A DNA stretch of 64,000 bases from JAOUJD01 sp963811265 (lineage in GTDB: Bacteria > Pseudomonadota > Gammaproteobacteria > Burkholderiales > Burkholderiaceae_F). This document shows, one piece after another, positions 32,491 to 41,530 of this stretch (position 1 is the first letter of the stretch; every line of letters begins with the position of its first letter). The notes under the pieces are model-generated. The model was not told where the DNA came from and searched no databases. It was given only the letters and a program-made list of their open reading frames with translations. The translations under genes were made by a program, and so were the position numbers. Location: NCBI GenBank assembly GCA_963811265.1, contig CAWEQS010000025.1, positions 132,943-196,942 of the forward strand, in the 5' to 3' direction.

Positions 32491-34174
32491 ATGGATCGGT
32501 TCTGGCTCAAGAACTATCCGAAGGGCGTGCCTGCCGACATCGACTGCAACCAGTACAAGTCGCTGGTCGAGTTGATCGAAGAGGCCTTCCGCAAGCACGG
32601 CTCGCTGCCCGCCTACAGCTTCATGGGCAAGGAGATGACGTACAGCCAGCTCGACCAGTACTCGGCAGCGCTGGCGGCCTGGCTGCAGAGCCGGGGGTTC
32701 GGCAAGGGCAAGCGCGTCGCGATCATGATGCCGAACGTCATGCAGTACCCCGTCGCGCTCGCCGGGATCCTGCGCGCCGGCTGCACGGTGGTCAACGTCA
32801 ACCCGCTCTACACGCCGCGCGAACTCGAGCACCAGCTCAAGGACTCCGGGGCCGACGCGATCTTCATCCTCGAGAACTTCGCGCACGTGTTCCAGCAGGT
32901 CGCCGACAAGGTGCCCACCAAGGTCGCGGTGGTGTGCGCCATGGGCGACATGCTCGGCTTCCTCAAGGGGCTGCTCGTCAACTTCGTCGTGCGGAACGTC
33001 AAGAAGATGGTTCCCGAGTACTCGCTGCCGAACGCGGTGCGCTGGAGCGAGATGATGGCCGACGGGCTGAAGATGAACCTGAAGCCGGTCGAGGTCGGCC
33101 ACAGCGACGTCGCGTTCCTCCAGTACACCGGCGGCACGACCGGCGTGTCGAAGGGCGCGACCCTGACGCACAAGAACATCATCGCCAACATGCTGCAGTC
33201 GGAGGCGTGGTACCAGCCGGCGCTGTCGAAGCTGAAGCCCGGCGAGAACCCGGTGACGATCACGGCGCTGCCGCTGTATCACATCTTCGCGCTGACGGTC
33301 TGCGCGATGATGTCGATGCGCATCGGCGGCAAGTGCGTGCTGATTGCCAACCCGCGCGACATCCCGGGCTTCGTGAAGGAACTGGCGAAGCACACGTTCC
33401 ACGTCTTCCCGGCGGTCAACACGCTGTTCAACGGGCTGCTGAACAACGAGGAGTTCAAGAAGCTGAACTTCTCCCGGCTGATCCTCTCGGCCGGCGGCGG
33501 CATGGCGGTCCAGCAGGCGGTGGCGGAGCGCTGGCTCAAGGTGACGGGCTGCCCGATCGCCGAGGGCTACGGCCTGTCGGAGACCTCGCCGGTCGCGACC
33601 GCCAACCGCACCGACACCGACAAGTTCACCGGCACGATCGGGCTGCCGGTGCCGTCGACCGAGATCGCGATCCTCGACGACGACGGCAACAAGCTGCCGG
33701 TGGAGGCAGGTCGGCGAGATCGCCATCCGCGGCCCGCAGGTGATGGCCGGCTACTGGAACCGCCCGGACGAGACCGCGAAGGTCATGACGGCCGACGGCT
33801 TCTTCCGCAGCGGCGACATCGGCGTGATGGATGCCGACGGCTACACGAAGATCGTCGACCGCAAGAAGGACATGATCCTGGTCTCCGGCTTCAACGTGTA
33901 TCCGAACGAGGTCGAGGGCGTGGTCGCTTCGCATCCGGGCGTGCTCGAGTGCGCGGTCGTCGGCGTGCCGGACGACAACTCGGGCGAAGCCGTGAAGCTG
34001 TTCGTCGTGAAGAAGGACCCGGCGCTCACCGAGAAGGAACTGATGGAGTTCTGCAAGGAACAGCTGACCGGCTACAAGAAGCCCAAGTACATCGAGTTCC
34101 GCGCCGACCTGCCGAAGACCAACGTCGGCAAGATCCTGCGGCGCGAACTGCGGGACGAGAAGAAAGCGGCCTAA
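32491..34174 (+). CDS. fadD: Long-chain fatty acid-CoA ligase, one frameshift
   Basis: FadD activates fatty acids to acyl-CoA at the inner membrane for beta-oxidation. From the ATG at 32491 (preceded by AAGGAGA) the protein starts MDRFWLKNYPKGVPADIDCNQYKSLVELIEEAF, a FadD opening. The AMP-binding P-loop YTGGTTGVSKGATLTHKN is near residue 212 and EGYGLSETSPVATANR near 360. The frame breaks near 33705 after KLPVE; deleting one G gives PVEQVGEIAIRGPQVMAGYWNRPDETAKVM. The C-terminal FadD motif DGFFRSGDIGVMDADGYTKIVDRKKDMILVSGFNVYPNEVE is intact. Restored length is 560 residues, normal for FadD. A terminator follows. Confidence 0.94.
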
Positions 34175-34192
34175 ACTGCGGGCTGCAACCGG

Positions 34193-34221
34193 AAGGCCGC
34201 CGCGTGCGGCCTTTCTTTTTT
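34193..34221 (+). terminator. Rho-independent terminator after fadD
   Basis: AAGGCCGC (34193-34200) pairs with GCGGCCTT (34206-34213) around CGCGT, followed by TCTTTTTT. It lies 18 nt after the fadD stop. Confidence 0.85.
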
Positions 34222-34252
34222 CCTGCGCCGCACCGGCGCAGCAGGAGTCGTG

Positions 34253-34681
34253 ATGAAGAAACCATTCGTGAAGCGCCCGCGGTCGGACGAACCCACCGGC
34301 ACGCGTACCGGGCCGCGCGCCCGCGCGGCGCAGGAACGCAAGTTCACCGATCCGTACGCGAAAGCCGAGCGCCCGGCCCGTGCCCCTCGCGCCGGCGGCT
34401 TCACCCGCCCCGAAGGCGACGACGCCAGGCGCCCGTCCGCGCGCCCGGCCGTGATTACGCTCGACGCGGATGTCGCCCGCGTCTTCCGCGACTCCGAGAC
34501 GGTCAACGAGGCACTGCGGATGGTGATGCGGCTCGCGCGTTTCGCCGGCAGCCGGCCCGCGTTCAATCGCGATCGGCCCGCGCCGGCCTTCGCCGATCGC
34601 CGCGGCCCTCCGCGGGGCGATCGGCCGCAGGAACGTCGCGCGCCGCCGCGTCCGCGGACGCCTCGCTTCAAGGAAGAGTGA
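34253..34681 (+). CDS. Arg/Pro-rich protein with a short ribbon-helix-helix-like core, unknown
   Basis: A 142-residue, very basic protein from the ATG at 34253, with GGAG 6 nt upstream. Most of it is low-complexity and likely disordered (KRPRSDEPTGTRTGPRARAAQERKF; RDRPAPAFADRRGPPRGDRPQERR). Between residues about 67 and 95 a regular segment appears, VITLDADVARVFRDSETVNEALRMVMRLARF. Its LDxDVxxxF...NxxLRxxM pattern resembles ribbon-helix-helix proteins such as BrnA-type antitoxins. That likeness is by eye. It is transcribed alone behind the fadD terminator, and no toxin gene adjoins it. Confidence 0.62.
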   Translation: MKKPFVKRPRSDEPTGTRTGPRARAAQERKFTDPYAKAERPARAPRAGGFTRPEGDDARRPSARPAVITLDADVARVFRDSETVNEALRMVMRLARFAGSRPAFNRDRPAPAFADRRGPPRGDRPQERRAPPRPRTPRFKEE

Positions 34682-34765
34682 GTGGAGCCAGCGATCGGGC
34701 CCGGCGACGCCGGCAATCGCCTCGCTGCTGGGGCGGGCCAAGGGCTGAACCGCTAGCCGGGAAGG

Positions 34766-35113
34766 TCAGGCCGCGGGCGCGCTGTCGATCGGCGGCGCGT
34801 GTTCGACCAGGTTGCGGCGCAGGCAGCGATAGATTTCGCCGACGTCGAGCCGCTGGCCCTGCGCCGGCCGCAGGCTCACCTGCAGTTCGTCGCCGCGCGC
34901 GCGAACGGACAGGGCGGCACTGGAGGCGCCGAGGCCGCCGCTGCAGGTGCACGACTTCTGGCAGGCGGTCAGCGCGGCCAGCACGCTGCCCTGTCGACCG
35001 GCCACGCGGCTCAGTTCGATCCGGACTTCGTTCTGCCTCTCCGACACGCGCATGCGCATTTGATCGCCTCCTGCCGGCAGTATCACTTCGTTTTGTGACA
35101 CCTGCATTGTCAT
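34766..35113 (-). CDS. Small protein of unknown function with a Cys cluster
   Basis: About 115 residues from an ATG at 35113 or 35107. The sequence runs MTMQVSQNEVILPAGGDQMRMRVSERQNEVRIELSRV, then a Cys-rich segment ALTACQKSCTCSGGLG (C-x3-C-x-C) near residue 55, then SVRARGDELQVSLRPAQGQRLDVGEIYRCLRRNLVEHAPP. The spaced cysteines could bind a metal or form disulfides; there is no signal peptide. It converges on the basic protein gene at 34253-34681 and lies just downstream of yjdF on the same strand. I do not recognise the family. Confidence 0.55.
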   Translation of the reverse strand: MTMQVSQNEVILPAGGDQMRMRVSERQNEVRIELSRVAGRQGSVLAALTACQKSCTCSGGLGASSAALSVRARGDELQVSLRPAQGQRLDVGEIYRCLRRNLVEHAPPIDSAPAA

Positions 35114-35141
35114 CCGACGAACGTACCCGCCGAACGGCGGA

Positions 35142-35819
35142 TTACGTTGTATCGAAGGCAACTATTCCGCGGCTGCGGCGAGGGCCATTCGCGGGATTCG
35201 TGCCCAGCGCCCGCAACTGGCGATCGTGGACGCGCGACAGAGTCGCAAGTGCGACAGTTGCCCCGATCAGGGCCCAGAACATGTCTGATTGCGTGTCCCA
35301 CTGGTCGCCCTGGGTGCCGAGGAACTCGTCGGCGCCCTGTCCGAGGGAGAGCGCGGCCCACCACTCGATCAGCTCGTAGACCGCGCTGATGGCGAGCGCC
35401 ACGCAGACGCACAGGAAGGCCGTCATGCGCGCTCCGCGCACGAAGGCGCCGCGCAGCAGGATCTCGCGGGCGATCAGCGCCGGCACGAATCCCTGCACGA
35501 AGTGGCCCAGCTTGTCGTAGGGGTTCCGGGCCAGGCCGAACCAGTCCTGCACCCAGGCGCCGGCCGGCACCCGCGCGTAGGTGTAGGCCCCGCCGCCGAT
35601 GAGCACCAGCCCATGCAGGAAGATCAGCACGTACAGCAGCGTGGTCAGCGGATACCGGTCGCGCGTGACGATCAGCAGAGGCAGGGCGACGAGTACAGGC
35701 AGCACTTCCATCAGCCAGGTGAGCCGGTCGTAAGGCCGCCAGCCGGAGACGACGAGCGCGACGATCGTCGCTGCGAGCAGCGCAAGGAGCAGGGGCTGGC
35801 GTTGGCTGGAGGGGGACAT
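35142..35819 (-). CDS. yjdF: DUF2238 (YjdF-like) inner-membrane protein
   Basis: A 225-residue membrane protein with about six helices. The DUF2238 hallmarks are present: LVLIGGGAYTYARVPAGAWVQDWFGLARNPYDKLGHFVQGFVPALIAREILLR (about residues 75-125) and SAVYELIEWWAALSLGQGADEFLGTQGDQWDTQSDMFWALIGA (about 145-190). The conserved polar residues (YDKLGHF, YELIEW, DxxxTQGDxWDTQxD) suggest an enzymatic or metal-binding membrane site. Function is not established. It stands alone on the minus strand; the next feature upstream is a nucleotidyltransferase remnant. Confidence 0.88.
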   Translation of the reverse strand: MSPSSQRQPLLLALLAATIVALVVSGWRPYDRLTWLMEVLPVLVALPLLIVTRDRYPLTTLLYVLIFLHGLVLIGGGAYTYARVPAGAWVQDWFGLARNPYDKLGHFVQGFVPALIAREILLRGAFVRGARMTAFLCVCVALAISAVYELIEWWAALSLGQGADEFLGTQGDQWDTQSDMFWALIGATVALATLSRVHDRQLRALGTNPANGPRRSRGIVAFDTT

Positions 35820-35845
35820 GGCAATCGGGCGATGGACGGCGTCGA

Positions 35846-36022
35846 TTATCGGGCTGTTCTGCGCATCGCCGCGACGATGACGAGGTCGATGTCCGAGAAA
35901 GCGTCGAGCCGCCCGGTCGCCGCCGACCCGCCTTCGAAGCAGGCGCGGACGGCGGTCACCGGCAACAGGTGCGCGATGACCGCTTCAATGATGGTGCGAC
36001 GGTAGTTGGCAGCGTTCAACAC
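35846..36022 (-). pseudogene. Remnant of a nucleotidyltransferase N-terminus
   Basis: From a GTG at 36022 (or TTG at 36019) 58 codons read VLNAANYRRTIIEAVIAHL, then VRACFEGGSAATGRLDAF, then SDIDLVIVAAMRRTAR, ending at a TAA (35846-35848). GGSAATGRLDAFSDIDLVIV is the classic nucleotidyltransferase signature GG/GSx(9)DxD. The rest of the domain is missing: yjdF begins 27 nt further on. I see no downstream continuation in another frame, so this looks like a real deletion remnant, not a simple frameshift. It is too short to be a catalytically complete enzyme. Confidence 0.6.
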
Positions 36023-36055
36023 ACAGCGCGCCTCACTGAAGCACCTGTGGTTCGC

Positions 36056-37049
36056 TCAGTCGACCTTCGCGTTCGAGAACTTCACCACGCGGGCCCACTT
36101 GTCGCTCTCGGCCTTCACGAAGGCGGCGAACTGGTCCGGCGTGTTCCCGCCCGGCTCGGCGCCCTGCGCCACGAAGCGCTCGCGGACTTCCGGCACCGAC
36201 AGTGCCTTCGCCACGTCGGCCTGGATCTTGTCGACGACGGCGCGCGGCGTGCCCGCGGGAGCGAACAGGCCGAACCAGGAACTCGCATCGAAGTCCTTCA
36301 GGTTGGCCGCCTGCTCGACGGTCGGAATGCCGGGCAATGCGGGGGAGGGATTCTTCGACGTCACGGCGAGCGCCTTGAGGCGGCCACTCCTGATGTGCGG
36401 GAGCGCAGAGGGCAGGTTGTCGAACATCACGTTCATGTTGCCCGCGATCAGGTCCGTTATGGCCGGTGCGGAGCCGCGATAGGGGAAGTGGACCATGTAG
36501 ATCCCCGTGACGGTCTTGAAGAGTTCGCCCGACAGGTGGATCGACGTGCCGTTTCCGCTCGAGGCCATGTTGAGCTTGCCGGGATTGGCCTTCGCGTAGG
36601 CGATGAACTCCGGCACCGAATTCACCGGCAGCTTGGGATTGATCACCATCACGTTCGGCACCGCCGCGCAGAGCGTGACGGGAACGAAGTCCTTCACCGG
36701 ATCGAACGGCATCTTCTGTCCGTTGTGCGCGAACAGGGCGGCGTTGATCGCATGCGTGCCGACGGTGCCCATCAGCACCGTGTAGCCGTCGGCCGGACTC
36801 TTGGCGACGGCGTCCGCGCCGATGTTGCCGCCGGCGCCGGCCCGGTTGTCGATGACGACCGGCTTGCCCCCACATCTTCTGCAGCTCCGCACCGAGCGAA
36901 CGGGCGACGATGTCGGTCGTGCCCCCCGGAGGGAACGGCACGACGATCCGAACCGCTTTCGTCGGCCATGCCTGCGCGTGGACGGGTGCGGTGGCGCCAA
37001 GGGCACAAGCGGCCACGAAAGCCGCGAGGGCGCGGCGCTGCATATTCAT
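36056..37049 (-). CDS. Tripartite tricarboxylate transporter substrate-binding protein (Bug/TctC family), one frameshift
   Basis: Periplasmic binding protein of the Bug family, very numerous in Burkholderiales; members bind carboxylates or related small acids. The ATG at 37049 (after GGGAGA) opens the signal peptide MNMQRRALAAFVAACALGATAPVHAQ, then AWPTKAVRIVVPFPPGGTTDIVARSLGAELQKMWG. The frame breaks there; removing one G from the five-G run near 36870 gives MWGKPVVIDNRAGAGGNIGADAVAKSPADGYTVLMGTVGTHAINAALF. The family's FVPVTLCAAVPNVMVINPKLPV and HFPYRGSAPAITDLIAGNMNVMFDNL are intact. Restored length 330. No TctA/TctB permeases adjoin, as is usual for orphan Bug genes. It diverges from glpK. 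Confidence 0.9.
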
Positions 37050-37153
37050 GATGTCTCCCAAGAGTTCTGTTTTGTGTACCGGGGCAAGTCTGCCAACGGA
37101 GCAGTCGTTCGTCTATGCTGGTCGCAGCTAAGGAACAGTCTCCAGAAACGAAC

Positions 37154-38642
37154 ATGTCGAAGTATGTGCTGGCGCTGGACCAGGGCACGACCAGCTCCCG
37201 CGCCATTGTTTTCGACCGTCGCGGCTCCCTCGTCGCCACGGCCCAGAAGGAGTTCCAGCAGATCTTCCCCAGGCCCGGCTGGGTCGAGCACGACGCGGCG
37301 GAGATCTGGTCGACGCAGCTCGAGTGCGCGCGGTCCGCGCTCAGGCAGGCCGGCGCGAACGCGTCCGACATCACGGCCATCGGCGTGACCAACCAGCGCG
37401 AAACCGTCGTGCTGTGGGACCGCACGACCGGGGCTCCGGTGGCGAACGCCATCGTCTGGCAGGACCGGCGGACCGCGGAGCGATGCGCCGAACTGCGTGC
37501 GACGGGCGCGGAGGAGAGGGTCCGCGCGAAGACGGGTCTCGTCATCGATCCGTATTTCTCCGCGACCAAGCTGGCGTGGCTGCTCGATCACGTGCCCGGC
37601 GCGCGCGCACGGGCGGAGCGCGGCGAACTCGCGTTCGGGACCGTCGACAGCTGGTTGATCTGGAACCTGACCGGCGGGGCGGAACACGTCACCGATGTCA
37701 GCAACGCCTCCCGCACCTTGCTGTTCAACCTCGCGACACTGCAGTGGGACGACGAATCTGCTCGAACTGTTCGGAATCCCGCGCAACGTGCTGCCAAGGG
37801 TTGCGGCGTCGAGCGAGGTCGTTGGCGCGACGGTCCTGTTCGGTGGAGAGATCCCCATTGCCGGCATCGCCGGCGACCAGCAGGCCGCGACGTTCGGCCA
37901 GGCGTGCTTCTCGCCCGGCATGGCGAAGAACACCTACGGCACCGGCGCCTTCATGCTGATGAACGTGGGCGCGTCGCCGCAGGCGTCGGACAACCGCTTG
38001 CTGGCGACCGCGGGCTGGACACTGGGCAGCGGCGCTCCGGCATTCATGCTGGAAGGAAGCGTGTTCGTCGCCGGCGCGGTCGTGCAGTGGCTGCGCGACG
38101 GACTGGCCCTGTTCGCCCGGTCGGACGATGTGGAGGCGCTCGCACGCCAGGTCCCCGATGCGGCCGGCGTACTGCTCGTGCCCGCGTTCGTGGGGCTGGG
38201 GGCACCGCACTGGGATGCCGATGCGCGCGGCACGATCGTCGGCCTCACGCGTGGAACGACCAAGGCCCACGTGGCGCGCGCGGCGCTGGAGTCGATCGCT
38301 TTCCAGTCGTACGACGTGCTCGAGGCCATGCAGCGTGACGCCGCCCAGCCGTTGACCGAGCTTCGAGTCGACGGCGGCGCCGCGCGCAACGACCTGCTGA
38401 TGCAGTTCCAGGCCGACGTGATGGGCGTGCCGGTCGTGCGTCCGGTCGTCACCGAAACCACGGCACTTGGCGCGGCCTACCTCGCGGGACTCGCGACCGG
38501 GTTCTGGGCCGGAACCGACGAGATCGCGGCGCTCTGGAAGGCGGAACGCCGGTTCGAGCCGGCGATGAACAGCGACCAGCGCGGCGCGAAGGTGGAGGAG
38601 TGGCGTCGCGCGGTGGAACGCTCGCGCCGGTGGGCATCATGA
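37154..38642 (+). CDS. glpK: Glycerol kinase, one frameshift
   Basis: GlpK phosphorylates glycerol to glycerol-3-phosphate. From the ATG at 37154: MSKYVLALDQGTTSSRAIVFDRRGSLVATAQKEFQQIFPRPGWVEHD, the phosphate-1 motif and family opening. AIGVTNQRETVVLWDRTTG and AIVWQDRRTAERC follow. The frame shifts near 37755: one extra base gives LLELFGIPRNVLPRV, and AGIAGDQQAATFGQACFSPGMAKNTYGTGAFMLMN continues. The adenosine motif LRVDGGAARNDLLMQFQADVMGVPVVRP is near the end. Restored length 495, normal for GlpK. Its stop overlaps the ATG of glpD (ATGA at 38639-38642), so the two form an operon. Confidence 0.94.
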
Positions 38643-40096
38643 CCGGTCCCGGCGTCATCCAGCGCGAGAGCTCGTCGGCCAGTTGCGGGACGCGCGTCCG
38701 TGGGACGTCCTCGTCATCGGCGGCGGTGCCACCGGACTGGGTATCGCGGTGGATGCCGCGGCGCGCGGCTATCGCACCGCCCTGATCGAAGCGCGTGACT
38801 TCTCGAGCGGCACGTCGAGCCGCAGCACGAAGCTCGTGCACGGCGGCGTGCGCTATCTCGCGCAGGGCAACGTGAAGCTCGTCCGCGAGGCGCTGGCCGA
38901 GCGTGCGCTGCTGCTCGCCAACGCGCCCGAACTCGTGCACCCGCTCGAGTTCATCGTGCCGTGCTATCGGCTGTTCGAGCGCGAGTTCATGCGCATCGGG
39001 CTCGGCATGTACGACGCCCTGGCCGGGCGGCGCGGCATCGGCGCGACCCGATGGCTGTCCAGCGCGCAGACGCGCGAGCACCTGCCCGGTGTGCGCAGCC
39101 AGGGATTCCAGGGCGGCGTTGCGTACTGGGACGGGCAGTTCGACGATGCCCGCCTCGCCATCGCGCTGATGCGCACCGCGATCGGACTCGGCGCCACCGT
39201 GCTGAACTACGTGCGCGTCGAGCGGATCGCGGTCGAGGGCGACCGTGTGCAGCGTGTCGTCGCGGTCGACGACGAGTCCGGCGAGCGGTTCGAGCTGCGG
39301 GCAAAGGCGGTGTTCAACGCCGCGGGCGTCTGGGTCGATGCGATCCGTCGTCTCGCGGACGGCAACGCAGCGCCACTCATCACGGTCAGCCGTGGCTCGC
39401 ACATCGTGCTCGACCGCCGTTTCATGCCGGGCGAGTCCGGCTTGATGATTCCGAAGACGCCCGACGGTCGCGTGCTGTTCGGCATTCCCTGGCACGGGCG
39501 GCTCATCGTCGGCACCACCGACGTCCCGGTCGACGGCCCGGCGTGGGATCCGAAGCCTTCCGAGAGCGAGATCGAGTTCATCCTCGAGACGGCGCGCGGG
39601 TACCTGTCGACGCCGCCCGCGCGCGCCGACGTCCTGTCCGCGTTCGCGGGGCTGCGGCCGCTGTTCTCGCCGGGCGCGCACGGCGCCACCAAGACGATTT
39701 CCCGCGAGCACGCGATCGTCATCGAGCACGGCAACCTGCTGACGGTGACTGGCGGCAAGTGGACGACGTACCGCCGCATGGCGCTCGACGCGCTGGCGCA
39801 GGCGACGCGCCGCGGGCTGCTCGACGAGCGGCCCTGCACCACCGAAAACCTCCGCCTGGCGATCGATCCGGGTCTCGAAACCGCGCATCGCGGCGGCGGA
39901 AGTCTCGGCCGCGCGCGGCGATGCGGCGGGGTTGCACGCGTACTTGCGCCTCGCCGTCGAGCGGGAACAGGCGCGTCGTGCGGAGGACCTCCTCGCGCGC
40001 CGGCTGCGCGTCGGACTGCTGCAGGACGGCTTGATGGAGCGGCTGCTTCCCGCCGCGACGGCGGCGCTGGGCGCAGCCTTTCCGTCACCCCGCTGA
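38639..40096 (+). CDS. glpD: Aerobic glycerol-3-phosphate dehydrogenase, frameshifts near both ends
   Basis: GlpD is the membrane-associated FAD enzyme that oxidises glycerol-3-phosphate to dihydroxyacetone phosphate and feeds quinones. Core motifs: WDVLVIGGGATGLGIAVDAAARGYRTALIEARDFSSGTSSRSTKLVHGGVRYL and LLTVTGGKWTTYRRMALDAL. The best start is the ATG at 38639 overlapping the glpK stop; it is out of frame with the core by one break within the first 45 nt. A TTG at 38683 is the in-frame alternative. Near 39880 a second break (one extra base) moves the C-terminus to RIAAAEVSAARGDAAGLHAYLRLAVERE and a stop at 40094-40096. Corrected length about 485. Confidence 0.92.
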
Positions 40097-40111
40097 TCGG
40101 CGAGAAGAACC

Positions 40112-40142
40112 AAAAAAAAGGCCGCTCCGAAGAGCGGCCTTT
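40112..40142. terminator. Two-way terminator between glpD and the first porin
   Basis: AAAGGCCGCTC (40117-40127) pairs with GAGCGGCCTTT (40132-40142) around CGAA, preceded by a run of eight A at 40112-40119. On the minus strand this gives a classic stem plus U tract for the porin transcript; on the plus strand it can stop glpKD with a shorter U run. Confidence 0.85.
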
Positions 40143-40169
40143 CACAGTACAGCTGACTGTTCTTGTTGA

Positions 40170-41310
40170 TTAGAACAGGTGACGGATGCCGAGTGCCAGT
40201 TGCTTGGAATTGGCATTGTTGCCAAGCAGCGTGCCGTTCGCGTCGCGCGAAGCGTAGCTCGCGTACAGGTTCGTGCGGCGCGACAGGTTGTACGTGGTGC
40301 CGAAGGCCCAGACGTTGTAGTCAGGCTCGAAGTTGGTGACGGTGGCACCCGTGCGGACCGACTTGCCGTCGGCGTCGAAGGCCTGATACGACCCGAACAC
40401 CTTGAACGCGGGAGTGACCGTCCAGGTGGCGCCGAGCAGCCAGGAGGTCGCATCGAAGTTCTGCAGGCCGGCCGGCAACAGGATGAACGAACCCGTACCA
40501 CCCGTCGACGGGCTGGCGATGAAGGCGATGTTGGTCTGGTCGGCCCAGGCGGCGTGCAGGCGGAACATGGCGATATCCCACGTGCCGCCGATCTGCAGGT
40601 GTTTCTGGTCCGGAAGGCTGGACGCGTTCGAGCCATTCACGATGTCATAGGTGATGGCCGCGAAGAAGGGGCCGCTCGCCCAGTTCGCGCCGAAGATCGT
40701 TGCCTTGGTGTTGGTGCCGCTCGGGGCGGTTTCTGCCCCATCGATACGCGTCGAGTAGCCGACACCGGCCTTGAAGCCGGCAAACGTCGGCGACACATAG
40801 GCGACGGTGTTGTCCACGCGCAGCGAGTTCATCGAGATGAAGGTGTTCTGGGCGCCCGCAAGGCCGAAGCCCGTCAGGAACGGGTCGACGCGACCGATCA
40901 TGTCGAAGTCACCGGTACCGGACGAGAACGTGGCCAGACGGCCAGCGACCACGGCGCCCCAGCCACCGGACAGGCCGGCGTAGGCCTGGCGACCGAACAG
41001 ACGCCCACCTTGCCCGCTCGTGCCCGAGTCGATGTTGAATCCGGCCTCAAGGGCGAAGATCGCGTTCAGTCCGCCGCCCAGCGCCTCGGTTCCGCGAACG
41101 CCCCAGCGGTTGCCCGACTGGTGGCCGCCGTTGATTGCGCTCACGCTCTCCTGCTGAATCCGTGGTGCGGTACCAGTGCCGACGACGGTCGGGCCCCTCT
41201 TGCCACATGTAGTTGACGTCGAGGATGCCGTACATCGTCACGTTCGACTGCGCGAAAGCGGCACCCGAGAAGGCGCCCACTACGGCGAGTGCGATGAGAC
41301 TTTTTTTCAT
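40170..41310 (-). CDS. Outer-membrane general porin (Gram-negative porin family), one frameshift
   Basis: Trimeric beta-barrel porin of the Burkholderia/Bordetella type for passive entry of small solutes. The ATG at 41310 (RBS AGGAGA upstream) gives the signal peptide MKKSLIALAVVGAFSGAAFA, then QSNVTMYGILDVNYMWQEGP. One extra base near 41200 shifts to GTGTAPRIQQESVSAINGGHQSGNRWGVRGTEALGGGLNAIFALEAGFNIDSG, then LFGRQAYAGLSGGWGAVVAGR, the usual barrel pattern. The end GNNANSKQLALGIRHLF finishes with the required C-terminal Phe. Corrected length about 379. It lies downstream of a second porin on the same strand with that gene's own terminator between. Confidence 0.92.
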
Positions 41311-41485
41311 TCGAAGCTCTCCTAGCTAGTGTTGGGAATTCTTGTTCGCGGCGGCCGCCGCGCCTTGAATCACTTCCCCGGAGGAAGCTGGGGAGGATTG
41401 TTCCATCCGCCCCGTGACAAGGCAAAGAATCGAGTTGAAAAGCCTCACAAATCTCCCTGCAGTCCGTTGCTGTGGGGCAACAAAC

Positions 41486-41512
41486 GAAAACGGGGCGCCG
41501 AAGCGCCCCGTT
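41486..41512 (-). terminator. Rho-independent terminator after the second porin
   Basis: On the minus strand AACGGGGCGC pairs with GCGCCCCGTT around TTCG, then TTCGTTT. The stem occupies 41489-41512. It lies 19 nt after the stop of the porin gene at 41531-42912. Confidence 0.8.
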
Positions 41513-41530
41513 CTTTCACGATGCGAAAGA

